Assembly: GCA_963846315.1 (NCBI GenBank)
Contig: CAWJVM010000017.1
Location: 124,001-188,000 of the forward strand
DNA length: 64,000 nt
Direction: 5' to 3'
Source: RPQJ01 sp963846315
GTDB lineage: Bacteria; Pseudomonadota; Gammaproteobacteria; Steroidobacterales; Steroidobacteraceae
Of this stretch, positions 1 to 8,580 are shown piece by piece (position 1 is the first letter of the stretch; every line of letters starts with the position of its first letter). The position numbers and the translations under genes were made by a program. Under the pieces are notes generated by a model. That model was not told the DNA's origin. It saw only the letters and a program-made list of their open reading frames with translations, and ran no database searches.

Positions 1-1
1 C

Positions 2-730
2 CCGGTCTATTCCTACCGGCTCTCCGTCGTGCACTTCTGGGCCCTGATCTCCACGTACATGTGGGCCGGCCCGCACCACCTGCACTACACGACGTTGCCC
101 GACTGGGCCCAGTCGCTCGGCATGGTCTTCTCGCTGATCCTGCTCGCTCCTTCGTGGGGCGGCATGATCAACGGCATGATGACCCTCTCCGGCGCCTGGC
201 ATAAGTTGCGCACCGACCCGATCCTGAAGTTCATGATCGTGTCGCTCTCGTTCTACGGCATGTCGACCTTCGAAGGCCCGATGATGTCGATCAAGACCGT
301 CAACTCGCTTTCGCACTACACCGACTGGACGATCGGCCACGTGCACTCCGGCGCCCTCGGCTGGGTGGCAATGATCTCGATCGGCACGATGTACGCGCTG
401 ATCCCGAAGCTCTACGGGCGCGAGCAGATGTACAGCGTCAAGCTCATCGACGTGCACTTCTGGACGACGACCATCGGCGTGGTGCTCTACATCACCTCGA
501 TGTGGATCGCCGGCGTGATGCAGGGCCTGATGTGGCGCGCGACGAACGCCGACGGCACGCTCACCTACGCGTTCATCGAGTCGATCAAGTCGACCTACCC
601 GTACTACGCGGTCCGCCTCGCCGGCGGCACCCTGGTGTTCGCGGGCATGTTGCTCATGGCCTGGAACGTCTGGAAGACGATCGCGGGCCGGACGACGACC
701 GCAGATTCGCTCGTCGTGCAGCCCGCCTGA
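2..730 (+). CDS. ccoN: cbb3-type cytochrome c oxidase subunit I (CcoN), 3' part
   Basis: Catalytic subunit of the high-affinity cbb3 terminal oxidase, which reduces O2 to water in the inner membrane. The frame is open from the window edge, so the N-terminal half lies outside. The visible part keeps the CuB pair in GPHHLHYT, the tyrosine six residues before the first of these histidines (the position of the cross-linked Tyr in this family), and the GHVHSGALGW motif that supplies the haem b and b3 histidines. Several membrane segments follow and the protein ends in a short hydrophilic tail. ccoO starts 12 bases downstream. Identification is secure; only the 5' end is missing. Confidence 0.97.
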   Translation, partial: PVYSYRLSVVHFWALISTYMWAGPHHLHYTTLPDWAQSLGMVFSLILLAPSWGGMINGMMTLSGAWHKLRTDPILKFMIVSLSFYGMSTFEGPMMSIKTVNSLSHYTDWTIGHVHSGALGWVAMISIGTMYALIPKLYGREQMYSVKLIDVHFWTTTIGVVLYITSMWIAGVMQGLMWRATNADGTLTYAFIESIKSTYPYYAVRLAGGTLVFAGMLLMAWNVWKTIAGRTTTADSLVVQPA

Positions 731-742
731 AGGTAATCACGC

Positions 743-1351
743 ATGAACCACGATGCAGTAGAAAAGAAAGTCGGCGTGCTCGGCGTGCTGATCGCCCTGG
801 TGATCAGCGTCGGCGGCCTGGTCGAAATCGTCCCGCTCTATTTCCAGGCGTCGGTCACCCAGCCGGCCCCGGGGATCAAGCCCTACGAGGCGCTGCGGCT
901 CGAGGGCCGCGACGTCTACATCCGCGAGGGGTGCTATCTGTGCCACTCGCAGATGATCCGGCCGTTCCGCTCGGAGACCGAGCGTTATGGACCGTATTCG
1001 CTGCCAGGCGAGTCGGTGTACGACCATCCGTTCCAGTTCGGCTCGAAGCGCACGGGGCCCGACCTCGCGCGCGTCGGCGGCCGGTACTCGGACGACTGGC
1101 ACCGCGTCCACCTGCTGAACCCGCGCGACGTCGTGCCGGAGTCGAACATGCCGCGCTTCGTGTGGCTGGCCGACGGCAAGATCGACGGCGCGCTCACGGT
1201 GAAGAAGATGGAGGCACTGCGCAAGATTGGCGTGCCGTACACGGACGCAGATATCGCGGGAGCTGCTGCAGCGGTCGAGGGCAAGTCGGAACTCGACGCG
1301 CTCATTGCCTACCTGCAGGGCCTCGGCACGAACCTCAAGGCGGGAACCTGA
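743..1351 (+). CDS. ccoO: cbb3 oxidase subunit II, monohaem cytochrome c (CcoO)
   Basis: Membrane-anchored monohaem c subunit that passes electrons from CcoP to CcoN. It has 202 residues, with one N-terminal membrane anchor at about residues 10-32, the haem c motif CYLCH (C64, C67, H68) and a probable axial methionine in ESNMPRF (M136). The conserved GPDLARVGGRYSDDWH stretch is typical of FixO/CcoO. Length is normal for the family. A GAAGG-like ribosome site lies upstream of the ATG. It is followed after three bases by ccoQ. Confidence 0.97.
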   Translation: MNHDAVEKKVGVLGVLIALVISVGGLVEIVPLYFQASVTQPAPGIKPYEALRLEGRDVYIREGCYLCHSQMIRPFRSETERYGPYSLPGESVYDHPFQFGSKRTGPDLARVGGRYSDDWHRVHLLNPRDVVPESNMPRFVWLADGKIDGALTVKKMEALRKIGVPYTDADIAGAAAAVEGKSELDALIAYLQGLGTNLKAGT

Positions 1352-1354
1352 GGC

Positions 1355-1525
1355 ATGGACATCGGCACGGTGCGCGGTTTGGTCACGGCGGCGCTGTTCA
1401 TCGCGTTTCTGGCGCTGGTGTTCTGGGCCTACAGCAAGCGTCGTAAGGCGGACTTCGACGAGATGGCGCGCATGCCGCTCGAAGACGACCCGCCCGCAAA
1501 AGAGCAAGGGAGCAAGACCCAATGA
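1355..1525 (+). CDS. ccoQ: cbb3 oxidase small subunit CcoQ
   Basis: A 56-residue protein with one transmembrane helix (about residues 8-26) followed by a charged tail beginning YSKRRKADFDEMARMPLEDD, the usual CcoQ/FixQ arrangement. CcoQ stabilises the cbb3 complex. The start is the ATG three bases after the ccoO stop. The stop overlaps the ccoP start as ATGA, so translation is probably coupled. Small size and position between ccoO and ccoP make the call firm. Confidence 0.93.
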   Translation: MDIGTVRGLVTAALFIAFLALVFWAYSKRRKADFDEMARMPLEDDPPAKEQGSKTQ

Positions 1526-2421
1526 CTACTGGTTGGAGCCTGTTCGTCACCATCCTGACGATCGCAAACATCCTGGCCTGCTTCTGGCTGCTGCGCTGGA
1601 CGTCGAAGCCGCGCACGGCCAGCGAAAAGATCGGCGGCGGCGCCGACACCGGGCACGTCTGGGACAAGGACCTGCGCGAGTACAACAACCCGCTGCCGAA
1701 GTGGTGGCTGTGGCTGTTCTACATCACCATCGCGTTCGGGCTGCTCTACCTGGCGATCTATCCGGGCCTCGGCAATTTCGCCGGCCTCGGCGGCTGGACC
1801 CAGTCGGGCCAGTACCAGCAGGAACGAGCCACCGTGGAAGCGCGTGCGGCCGCGCTGCTCGCGCCACTGGCCGCGCTGCCGGTTGCCGAACTCGTGAACA
1901 ACGAGCAGGCGATGTCGACGGCGCACAATCTGTTCCAGCAGAACTGCGCGCAGTGCCACGGCTCGGACGGTGGTGGCGCGGTCGGCTTCCCGAACCTCGC
2001 CAATGCCGACTGGCAGTGGGGCAGCGATGCAGACACCGTGGTCGCGACCATCGCCGGTGGCCGCGTGGCAGCGATGCCGCCCTGGGCGGCGGTGATCGGC
2101 GAGCCGGGCGTCGAAGAAGTCGTCGCGTACGTGCAGACGCTCAGCGGCCAGCAGGCGGATGCGACGAAGGCGGCGGCGGGCCAGGTGCACTTCCAGACGC
2201 TTTGCTCCGCGTGCCATGGCATGGACGGCAAAGGCAATCCCCTGCTCGGTGCTCCGAACCTCACCGACGAGACCTGGCTGTACGGCGGCGATGCCGTGAC
2301 GCTCAAGCAGACCGTCATGAACGGCCGCAACGGGCAGATGCCGGCGTGGGGCGACAAGCTCGGCGAACAGCGCGTGAAACTGCTCGCCGCCTACGCCACG
2401 AAACTGGCAGCGGGCAAGTAG
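1522..2421 (+). CDS. ccoP: cbb3 oxidase subunit III, dihaem cytochrome c (CcoP)
   Basis: Dihaem subunit that receives electrons from soluble or membrane cytochromes c. It has 299 residues: two N-terminal hydrophobic segments around residues 5-25 and 60-80, separated by the WDKDLREYNNPLPKWW signature of the family, then two class I cytochrome c domains with CAQCH (C142, C145, H146) and CSACH (C228, C231, H232). The methionine-containing stretches AAMPPWA and GQMPAWGD fit the axial ligands. Starts inside the ccoQ stop and ends three bases before the next gene. Confidence 0.97.
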   Translation: MTTGWSLFVTILTIANILACFWLLRWTSKPRTASEKIGGGADTGHVWDKDLREYNNPLPKWWLWLFYITIAFGLLYLAIYPGLGNFAGLGGWTQSGQYQQERATVEARAAALLAPLAALPVAELVNNEQAMSTAHNLFQQNCAQCHGSDGGGAVGFPNLANADWQWGSDADTVVATIAGGRVAAMPPWAAVIGEPGVEEVVAYVQTLSGQQADATKAAAGQVHFQTLCSACHGMDGKGNPLLGAPNLTDETWLYGGDAVTLKQTVMNGRNGQMPAWGDKLGEQRVKLLAAYATKLAAGK

Positions 2422-2424
2422 TTC

Positions 2425-2748
2425 GTGTGGCGCGCTCCTGAGGAACACACGGGCAAGTTGCGGTGGCCGCGTCTCGGACAGGACGTCGCCATCGTGGCTT
2501 GGCCGTCGTTTCTGGTGGCCAGCGTGGCGACGATGGTGTGCTTCGGTTTCATCGATCCGTTGCTCGTTGGCAATGACGATTACCCGCCACCCGCCTTCCA
2601 GTCGCGCATGACGGGATACGCGGTCGGCTTCTTCTTTTTCTGGCTGATCGCGGCCCTGTCCAGCTTGATGACGCTTTACCTGGTGCGAACGGCGCATCCC
2701 GAACCGGCAGACGAGGGGACTGACGACGGGACGCGGAGTCCCGAATGA
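2425..2748 (+). CDS. small two-helix membrane protein between ccoP and ccoG
   Basis: A 107-residue protein starting at GTG three bases after ccoP and overlapping the ccoG start by ATGA. It has two hydrophobic helices (about residues 25-45 and 66-88) and acidic ends. It carries no cofactor motif. I do not recognise a named family. Its fixed place inside the oxidase operon suggests a role in cbb3 assembly or stability, but that is inference from position only. Confidence 0.75.
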   Translation: MWRAPEEHTGKLRWPRLGQDVAIVAWPSFLVASVATMVCFGFIDPLLVGNDDYPPPAFQSRMTGYAVGFFFFWLIAALSSLMTLYLVRTAHPEPADEGTDDGTRSPE

Positions 2749-4127
2749 ACGAAGCCCAAGCCCCCGCCGATGGCGAGCTGTACGCAGCCCGCCAGAAGAT
2801 CTATCCCCGTGAAATCAACGGTCGCTTCCAGCGGCTGCGTGTCTATGCGGTTTTCGCGCTGCTTGGCCTCTATTACGTGCTGCCGTGGATCCGCTGGGGC
2901 GAGCGCCAGGCGGTGCTGTTCGACCTGCCCGCCCGCAAATTCCATATCTTCGCCCTGACGCTCTGGCCGCAGGACTTCTATTTCCTGACCTGGCTGCTGA
3001 TCATCGCGGCGCTCGCGCTGTTCTTCTTCACCGCGCTCGCCGGACGGCTGTTCTGCGGCTATGCGTGCCCGCAGACGGTCTGGACCGAGACCTTCGTCTG
3101 GATCGAGCGCTGGGTCGAAGGCAGCCGCCTGCAGCAGATGAAGCTCGCCAAGGCGCCCTTGAGCGGCGAGAAGATCCTGCGCAAGGGCACGAAGTATTTC
3201 CTGTGGGTCGCGTTCGCGTTGTGGACGGGATTCACGTTCGTCGGTTACTTCACGCCGATCACCGAGCTCGCGGGCAAGATCACGACGTTCTCGACCGGCC
3301 CGTGGGAAACGTTCTGGGTGCTGTTCTACGGCGGCGCCACCTACGTCAATGCCGGCTTCATGCGCGAGCAGGTCTGCAAGTACATGTGCCCGTACGCGCG
3401 CTTCCAGAGCGCGATGTTCGACAAGGACACGCTGGTCATCACCTACGACGAACAGCGCGGCGAGCCGCGCGGCGCGCGCAAGAAGGGCGCCGACCCCAAG
3501 GCGAAGGGCCTCGGCGATTGCGTCGACTGCACGCTGTGCGTGCAGGTCTGCCCCACCGGCATCGACATCCGCAAGGGACTGCAGTACGAGTGCATCGCCT
3601 GCGCCGCCTGCATCGACGCTTGCGACGAGGTGATGGACAAGGTCGGTTACCCGAAGGGCCTGATCCGCTACGACACGCAGCACGGTCTCGAGGGCAAGGC
3701 CAAGCACGTGCTGCGGCCGCGCACGCTCATCTACGGCTCGCTGATCACGCTGCTGATTGCCGGCTTCGCATACACCATCACGCATCGCAATGTCGTCGCG
3801 GTCGACGTCATCCGCGATCGCAATGCCTTGTTCCGCGAGCTGCCGGGCGGGCTGATCGAGAACGTGTACAACGTGAAGATCCTGAACAAGGACGGCGAGG
3901 AGCACGAATTCACGATCAGCGCCGCGGGCCTGCCCGGTCTGCAGGTCGACTTCGGCGCGGAGGAAGTCGAGGTCGGCCCTGGTGAGGTGCGCAGCGTGGC
4001 GGTCCGGCTGCGCGTTCCCCGCGGCGAGCTGAAGGGCGGCTCGGACATCCAGTTCACGATCCGCACCGAGGACGAGCGCGCTCTCGAAGCGACCGGCAAG
4101 GCCCGTTTCCTCGCTCCCACGAACTGA
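2745..4127 (+). CDS. ccoG: cbb3 oxidase accessory protein CcoG (polyferredoxin)
   Basis: A 460-residue membrane-bound iron-sulfur protein of the RdxA/FixG family, associated with copper delivery and maturation of cbb3 oxidase. It has N-terminal membrane helices with the conserved LFCGYACPQTVWTE loop, then two ferredoxin-like cysteine groups in the middle, CVDCTLCVQVCP and CIACAACIDACD. The second ends in CD rather than CP, as is usual for CcoG. A further helix and a C-terminal Ig-like domain follow. Start overlaps the previous stop. Normal family length, no frameshift. Confidence 0.95.
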   Translation: MNEAQAPADGELYAARQKIYPREINGRFQRLRVYAVFALLGLYYVLPWIRWGERQAVLFDLPARKFHIFALTLWPQDFYFLTWLLIIAALALFFFTALAGRLFCGYACPQTVWTETFVWIERWVEGSRLQQMKLAKAPLSGEKILRKGTKYFLWVAFALWTGFTFVGYFTPITELAGKITTFSTGPWETFWVLFYGGATYVNAGFMREQVCKYMCPYARFQSAMFDKDTLVITYDEQRGEPRGARKKGADPKAKGLGDCVDCTLCVQVCPTGIDIRKGLQYECIACAACIDACDEVMDKVGYPKGLIRYDTQHGLEGKAKHVLRPRTLIYGSLITLLIAGFAYTITHRNVVAVDVIRDRNALFRELPGGLIENVYNVKILNKDGEEHEFTISAAGLPGLQVDFGAEEVEVGPGEVRSVAVRLRVPRGELKGGSDIQFTIRTEDERALEATGKARFLAPTN

Positions 4128-4140
4128 TAGGCTTGAGTCC

Positions 4141-4338
4141 ATGAGCACCCCGCCCGAGCGCCCCTGGTATCGCCAGTTCTATCCGTGGATGCTCATCTTC
4201 CTGCCCGCCAGCGCGGTGGTCGGCGGCTTCGTCACGCTGTACCTCGCGATCACGCATCCCGACATTCTCGTCCGCAAGGACTGTGTCCGTGACGGCGCCA
4301 CCATGGTCTGCGGCGAGGACGCTCCGCGGCGGCCATGA
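4141..4338 (+). CDS. ccoH: short CcoH/FixH-like protein
   Basis: A 65-residue protein with an N-terminal WYRQFYPW motif, one membrane helix and the HPDILVRKD sequence that in FixH follows the helix. Known FixH/CcoH proteins are usually around 150-170 residues with a periplasmic domain; here the protein stops shortly after the helix, with a stop overlapping the ccoI start as ATGA. The clean overlap argues that the short form is real rather than a frameshift product. Position between ccoG and ccoI supports the call. Confidence 0.75.
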   Translation: MSTPPERPWYRQFYPWMLIFLPASAVVGGFVTLYLAITHPDILVRKDCVRDGATMVCGEDAPRRP

Positions 4339-6807
4339 CCGCAGGGCCGGGCTCTGCGTGCTTTCACTGCGGCGAGCGGATACCCGCTGGCGTGCGCATT
4401 CATGCGCGTATCAATACCCGTGACGAGCCCGTTTGCTGCCATGGCTGCAAGGCTGTTGCGGAATTCATCACGGGTGCCGGGCTCGACGACTACTACAAGT
4501 ACCGCGACCAGACGAGCGCGCGCGCCGACGAGACGCCGCGTCCGGATCGCTGGTCGGCGTACGACCGCCCTGATCTGGTCGAGCGCCTGACACGGGCCGA
4601 GGCGAACGGCGCGCGCTCGATTACCGTGCTGCTCGAGGGGCTGCGCTGCTCAGCCTGCAGCTGGCTCGCGGACAAGGCGCTGCACCTGCAGAGTGGCGTG
4701 CTCGACGTCAGCGTGAATCCGGCCACGGCCCGCGCACGGCTGGTGTGGGATCCGTCGAAGGTGCAACTCGGTGACCTGCTGCGCGTGCTCGAGCATGTCG
4801 GACTGCGGCCGCACCCGCTGGCCGGCGAGCCGGCCGAGCAGATCGCCTTGCTGGAACGCCGTAGCGCGCTGAAGCGCCTGGCCGTCGCGGGCTTCGGCAT
4901 GATGCAGGTGATGATGTTCGCGCTGCCGCTGTACGTTTCGCATACGTCGGGCATGGAACCCGGCATGCGCGAATTCTTCCGCCTCGTCAGCATGCTCGTG
5001 TCGATTCCGGTCGCGCTCTATGCCGGCTGGCCGTTTTACCAGGGTGCGTGGCACGCCTTGCGGGCACGCAGCGTGAGCATGGACGTGCCGGTGACGCTCG
5101 GCATCGTCATCGCCTTCGTCGCGAGCGTGTGGAACGCGCTGACGGGCCACGGCGAAGTCTATTTCGACTCGGTGACGATGTTCGTGTTCTTCCTTTCACT
5201 CGGGCGCTACGTCGAGATGGTGGCGCGCCATCGTGCCGGCAGCGTGGCCGACGCGCTCGCCCGGCTCGCCCCGGTCACCGCGCGGCGCGTGCGCGACGGG
5301 CAGGTCGAGGACGTGCAGGCGGTCGACCTGCGACCCGGCGACGAGATGCTCGTGCGCACCGGGGAAGTGTTCGCGGCCGACGGTGTCGTTGCCGAGGGCA
5401 CCGAGGGTCGAGTCGACGAATCGATGCTGACGGGCGAATCGACTGCGATCGCGAAGATCCCGAGGCGATTCTGTGCACGCCGGCACGCAGAACCTCGGCG
5501 CACCGCTGCGCGTGCGTGTCGCTGCCGTCGCGGGCAACACGGTCCTCGCTGGCATCGTCGCCTTGCTCGAGCGCGCGCAGGCCGAGCGACCCCGGCTCGC
5601 CAAGGCCGCCGATCGCGCCGCCGGCTGGTTCCTGAGCCGCATCCTGGTCGGCTCGGCGCTCGTCTTCATCGTGTGGTGGTTCGTCGACCCGTCACAGGCT
5701 TTCCCTGCGACGCTCGCCGTGCTGGTGGTCACCTGCCCGTGCGCGCTGTCGCTCGCCACGCCAGCGGTGCTGGCGGCCGCCACCGCGGACCTCGCGCGAC
5801 GCGGCGTGCTGGTGGCCCACTCCGATGCCTTTGAATCGCTGGCGAAGGCCACGCACGTGTTGTGGGACAAGACCGGCACGCTCACGCACGGCCTGGTCCG
5901 GGTGGAGGACGTTCGACTCCTGCGCGACGAGAGCGAAGAACGTTGCCTCGCACTGGCTGCCGCACTCGAGCGCATGTCCGAGCACCCGATCGCGAAGGCC
6001 TTCCTGGCGTCCGGCACGGCAACGTCCATCGCCACGGACGTGGTCGTGACCGCGGGTTCGGGCCTCGAGGGCCGCGTCGACGGTCGACGCTTGCGCATCG
6101 GCACGCTGGATTTCGCACGCGGCCTGGCGACACCTGCCGGGCACGATGACGAGCCCGACGTCGCCACCGACAGCTGGATTCACCTCGGCGACGAACACGG
6201 ACTGATCGCGGGCTTCCGCCTCACGGATCCGCTGCGCGCGGAAGCGGCGAACTGCGTGCAGCAACTCGCGGACCTCGGTCTCGCTTCGGCCATCGTCAGC
6301 GGCGACGCGGCTGCCGCCGTCGCACGCATTGCGACACGCAGCGGCATCGAGCAGTTCGAGGCGCGACTGACACCGCACGCAAAAGTCGCCCGGCTCAAGT
6401 CGCTGCAGGACAGCGGCGCCGTCGTCGTCGCCGTCGGTGACGGCATCAACGATGCGCCCTTGCTGCAGGCAGCCAACGTCGCTGTCGCGATGGGGCGGGG
6501 TTCAGCACTCGCGCAGACGAGCGCCGACCTGATCCTGGTGCGCGATTCGCTCGACCAGTTGCCTGAAATCGTGCGGGTCGCGCGGCAGGCCCAGCGTATC
6601 GTCAAGCAGAATCTCGCCTGGTCGATTGCCTATAACCTCGCCGCCTTGCCGCTGGCCGCACTCGGCCTGGTGCCCGCGTGGCTGGCGGCGATCGGCATGT
6701 CGCTGAGTTCGGTGTTCGTGGTGCTGAATGCAACGCGGGTCGCGCGCCGCCGGACGACGGCAGCCAGCCCACGCTGGACCGATGCGCGATCGGCAGGAGC
6801 GGCCTGA
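4335..6807 (+). CDS. ccoI: copper-translocating P-type ATPase CcoI (FixI), frameshifted
   Basis: P1B-type Cu ATPase that delivers copper for cbb3 assembly. In order: an N-terminal cysteine-rich segment (CFHCGERIP, CCHGCKAV), a heavy-metal domain with LRCSACSWL, the TGES actuator motif, the CPCALSLATP ion-binding helix, DKTGTLTHG phosphorylation site, SEHPIAKA nucleotide site and GDGINDAPLL. The reading frame moves by one near base 5463: TGESTAIAKIP is in one frame and GDSVHAGTQNLG in the next. Removing one base joins them with the spacing usual for this family. All motifs are intact, so I read this as a sequence error rather than a decayed gene. Confidence 0.93.
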
Positions 6808-6975
6808 ATGGAGATCCTCTACCTGATGGTGCCGCTCGGCCTGGTGCTGGTGGGACTCGGCCTGTGGGCATTTTTCTGGGCCGTCGGCAGCGGGCAGTTT
6901 GACGACCTCGACAGTCCCGGCTGGTCGGTGTTCGACGACGAGCGCAAACGAGTCGAAGGACGCAGCGGGCGATGA
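6808..6975 (+). CDS. ccoS: cbb3 oxidase assembly protein CcoS
   Basis: A 55-residue protein starting at the ATG directly after the ccoI stop. It opens MEILYLMVPLGLVLVGLG, a membrane helix, followed by FFWAVGSGQFDDLDSPGW, the signature of CcoS/FixS proteins. CcoS is required for cofactor insertion into cbb3 oxidase. It completes the ccoGHIS set and is followed 36 bases later by the TauE/SafE-like gene. Confidence 0.92.
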   Translation: MEILYLMVPLGLVLVGLGLWAFFWAVGSGQFDDLDSPGWSVFDDERKRVEGRSGR

Positions 6976-7011
6976 CGCCGTGCCGAGCCAACCCAAGGAA
7001 ACTCCCTCGCC

Positions 7012-7811
7012 ATGAACCCCCTGGACGCAAGTTCGTTGAGTCTCGGTGCTGCGTTGATCGCCGGATTGGCCGGCAGCGGCCACTGCCTGAGCATGTGCGG
7101 CGGCATTGCCGGCGCGCTGGCCATGCGCAACAACGCACCGGAAGCTCGTTGGCTCGCGCGTGACACTGGCCCTGGCTTACAACGTTGCGCGCGTCGCCAG
7201 CTACACGGTCGCGGGCGCACTGGCAGGACTGCTTGGACGGACGTTGCTGCGATGCAGTCGATGTCGCACCGCTGTCGATCGCTTTTCGAGTGCTGGCGGG
7301 AGTCATCATGATCGCCGCCGCGGGCCGCCTGCTGTTCGGCTGGCGCTTGCTCGATCCACTCGAAGCGGCGGGCGCGGGTCTCTGGCGCAAGATCATGCCG
7401 GCGAGTGGTCGCGTTGCCCGGCGCAAGGGACTGTCCGGCGCGATCGGCCTCGGCCTGGCGTGGGGCTGGCTGCCGTGCGGTCTCACGTATTCGATGCTGC
7501 TGCTGGCGGCGACCACGGCCAGCGTAACCAACGGTGCGCTCGTGATGGCTGCGTTTGGCCTCGGCACGTTGCCGGCGATGGTGTCGGCGACGGTCGCCTT
7601 CGAACGCGCAGCCAAGCTGCTCGCCAACCGCGCCACCTTGCGCTCTGCGGCAGGCATGCTGCTGCTCGTATTCGGCGTCTATACGGCGGGTTCAGCCCTG
7701 TATCACGTTGTTGCCAAGGGTGCCCACACCGGGCATGACATGAGCACGATGGGCAGCCCCACCGGAACGAAAGCACCGGCGGACGACCCGCACGCGCATC
7801 ATGACCAATGA
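7012..7811 (+). CDS. sulfite exporter TauE/SafE-like membrane protein, two frameshifts
   Basis: Polytopic membrane protein often encoded beside ccoS in gammaproteobacteria. The N-terminus has LAGSGHCLSMCGGIAGALAM, the conserved loop of this branch. The next segment (RVTLALAYNVARVASYTVAG) is one frame later from about base 7145, and the rest (APLSIAFRVLAGVIM, then GWLPCGLTYSM) is a further frame later from about 7248. Both shifts correspond to one extra base. The C-terminus is rich in His and Asp (DPHAHHD), which could bind metal. A role in cytochrome or copper maturation is inferred from position. The transported substrate cannot be named. Confidence 0.82.
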
Positions 7812-7947
7812 GCAGGCATGAGCAGGACGAGCGATCGGGACGCTCCGAGGCCATCCTGGCCGGGGACGCTCGACCACCCGTCCCGCGCTGATCCAGCCGC
7901 ACTGCCGGCCTCGCTTCAGGCCGTCCCCCGCGCGACCGCACGACCCG

Positions 7948-8388
7948 TCACTGGATCGTGATCGCCAACGGACGCGGTTTCTCCACCGCGACTCGCGGCA
8001 GGCTGACGATCAGCACGCCGTCCTTGGATTCGGCGTGGATTCCCTTCGGGTCGACATCGTCGGGCAGGGCGAAAAGACGCTCGAACGTGCCGTAGAAGCG
8101 CTCCGTGCGATGCACGGTCTCGCCCTTGGTCTCCTTCTCCACCTTGCGCTCGCCCTTGATCGTGAGCACGCCGTCGTCGAACAGGACCTTGACGTCCTCC
8201 TTGCGCACGTCCGGCAGATCGACCTTGATCAGGTACTCCTTTTCCCGCTCGATCACGTCCGCCGGCGGCATGAACTCATAGCCGCCCTCGGTGGGCCGGG
8301 CCAATGTCGGCATCCGGCCGAATGTCGGACTGAACCCTTTCAGCAGGTCATCCATCTCACGGAACGGTTCCCAACGCATCAGTCTCAT
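7948..8388 (-). CDS. Hsp20/alpha-crystallin small heat shock protein
   Basis: A 146-residue small heat shock protein, an ATP-independent holdase. The start is the ATG at 8388, which has a strong AAGGAGGG site just upstream (8393-8400). N-terminal MRLMRWEPFREMDDL is typical, the alpha-crystallin domain covers roughly residues 40-130 with DLPDVRKEDVKV and LPDDVDPKGI, and the conserved SKDGVLIVSLPR motif lies near the end, followed by an I-x-I-like tail (AITIQ). Divergent from the FixL-like kinase gene, so the two share a control region. Confidence 0.93.
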   Translation of the reverse strand: MRLMRWEPFREMDDLLKGFSPTFGRMPTLARPTEGGYEFMPPADVIEREKEYLIKVDLPDVRKEDVKVLFDDGVLTIKGERKVEKETKGETVHRTERFYGTFERLFALPDDVDPKGIHAESKDGVLIVSLPRVAVEKPRPLAITIQ

Positions 8389-8493
8389 GGCGCCCTCCTT
8401 GGGTGTCCCCTCGTCAGCAAAACCCGCGGACCGGCTCCTTCCCGGCCTCAGGCCCATTGTGGCGGCACGCCACCGGACCCGCGATTCGCAGCG

Positions 8494-8523
8494 TTGCCTA
8501 GTCGGAATTCCAGCAATACCTAG
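8494..8523. promoter_or_regulatory. paired CCTAGT direct repeats, candidate FixJ-type sites
   Basis: CCTAGT occurs at 8497-8502 and again at 8519-8524, 22 bp apart, about two helical turns. The fuller forms TTGCCTAG and ATACCTAG resemble the GTAMGTAG element that I recall for FixJ-family regulators, with mismatches. They lie between hsp20 (minus) and the FixL-like kinase (plus), where autoregulation by the neighbouring FixJ would make sense. The pattern is seen; the binding is inferred. Confidence 0.35.
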
Positions 8524-8580
8524 TGCCGCGCGCCGGGTTCTTTTAGGATTCGCACTTTCGCCAGGCCGACATCGAATCTT

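Noticed and set aside
737..4148. Long open frames on the minus strand opposite the cco genes
   Set aside because: They mirror the codon periodicity of GC-rich genes, lack family motifs and ribosome sites, and overlap secure cco genes throughout.
4335..6807. ccoI as a true pseudogene
   Set aside because: All catalytic motifs are intact and one removed base restores the frame; the same type of error recurs in other essential-looking genes.
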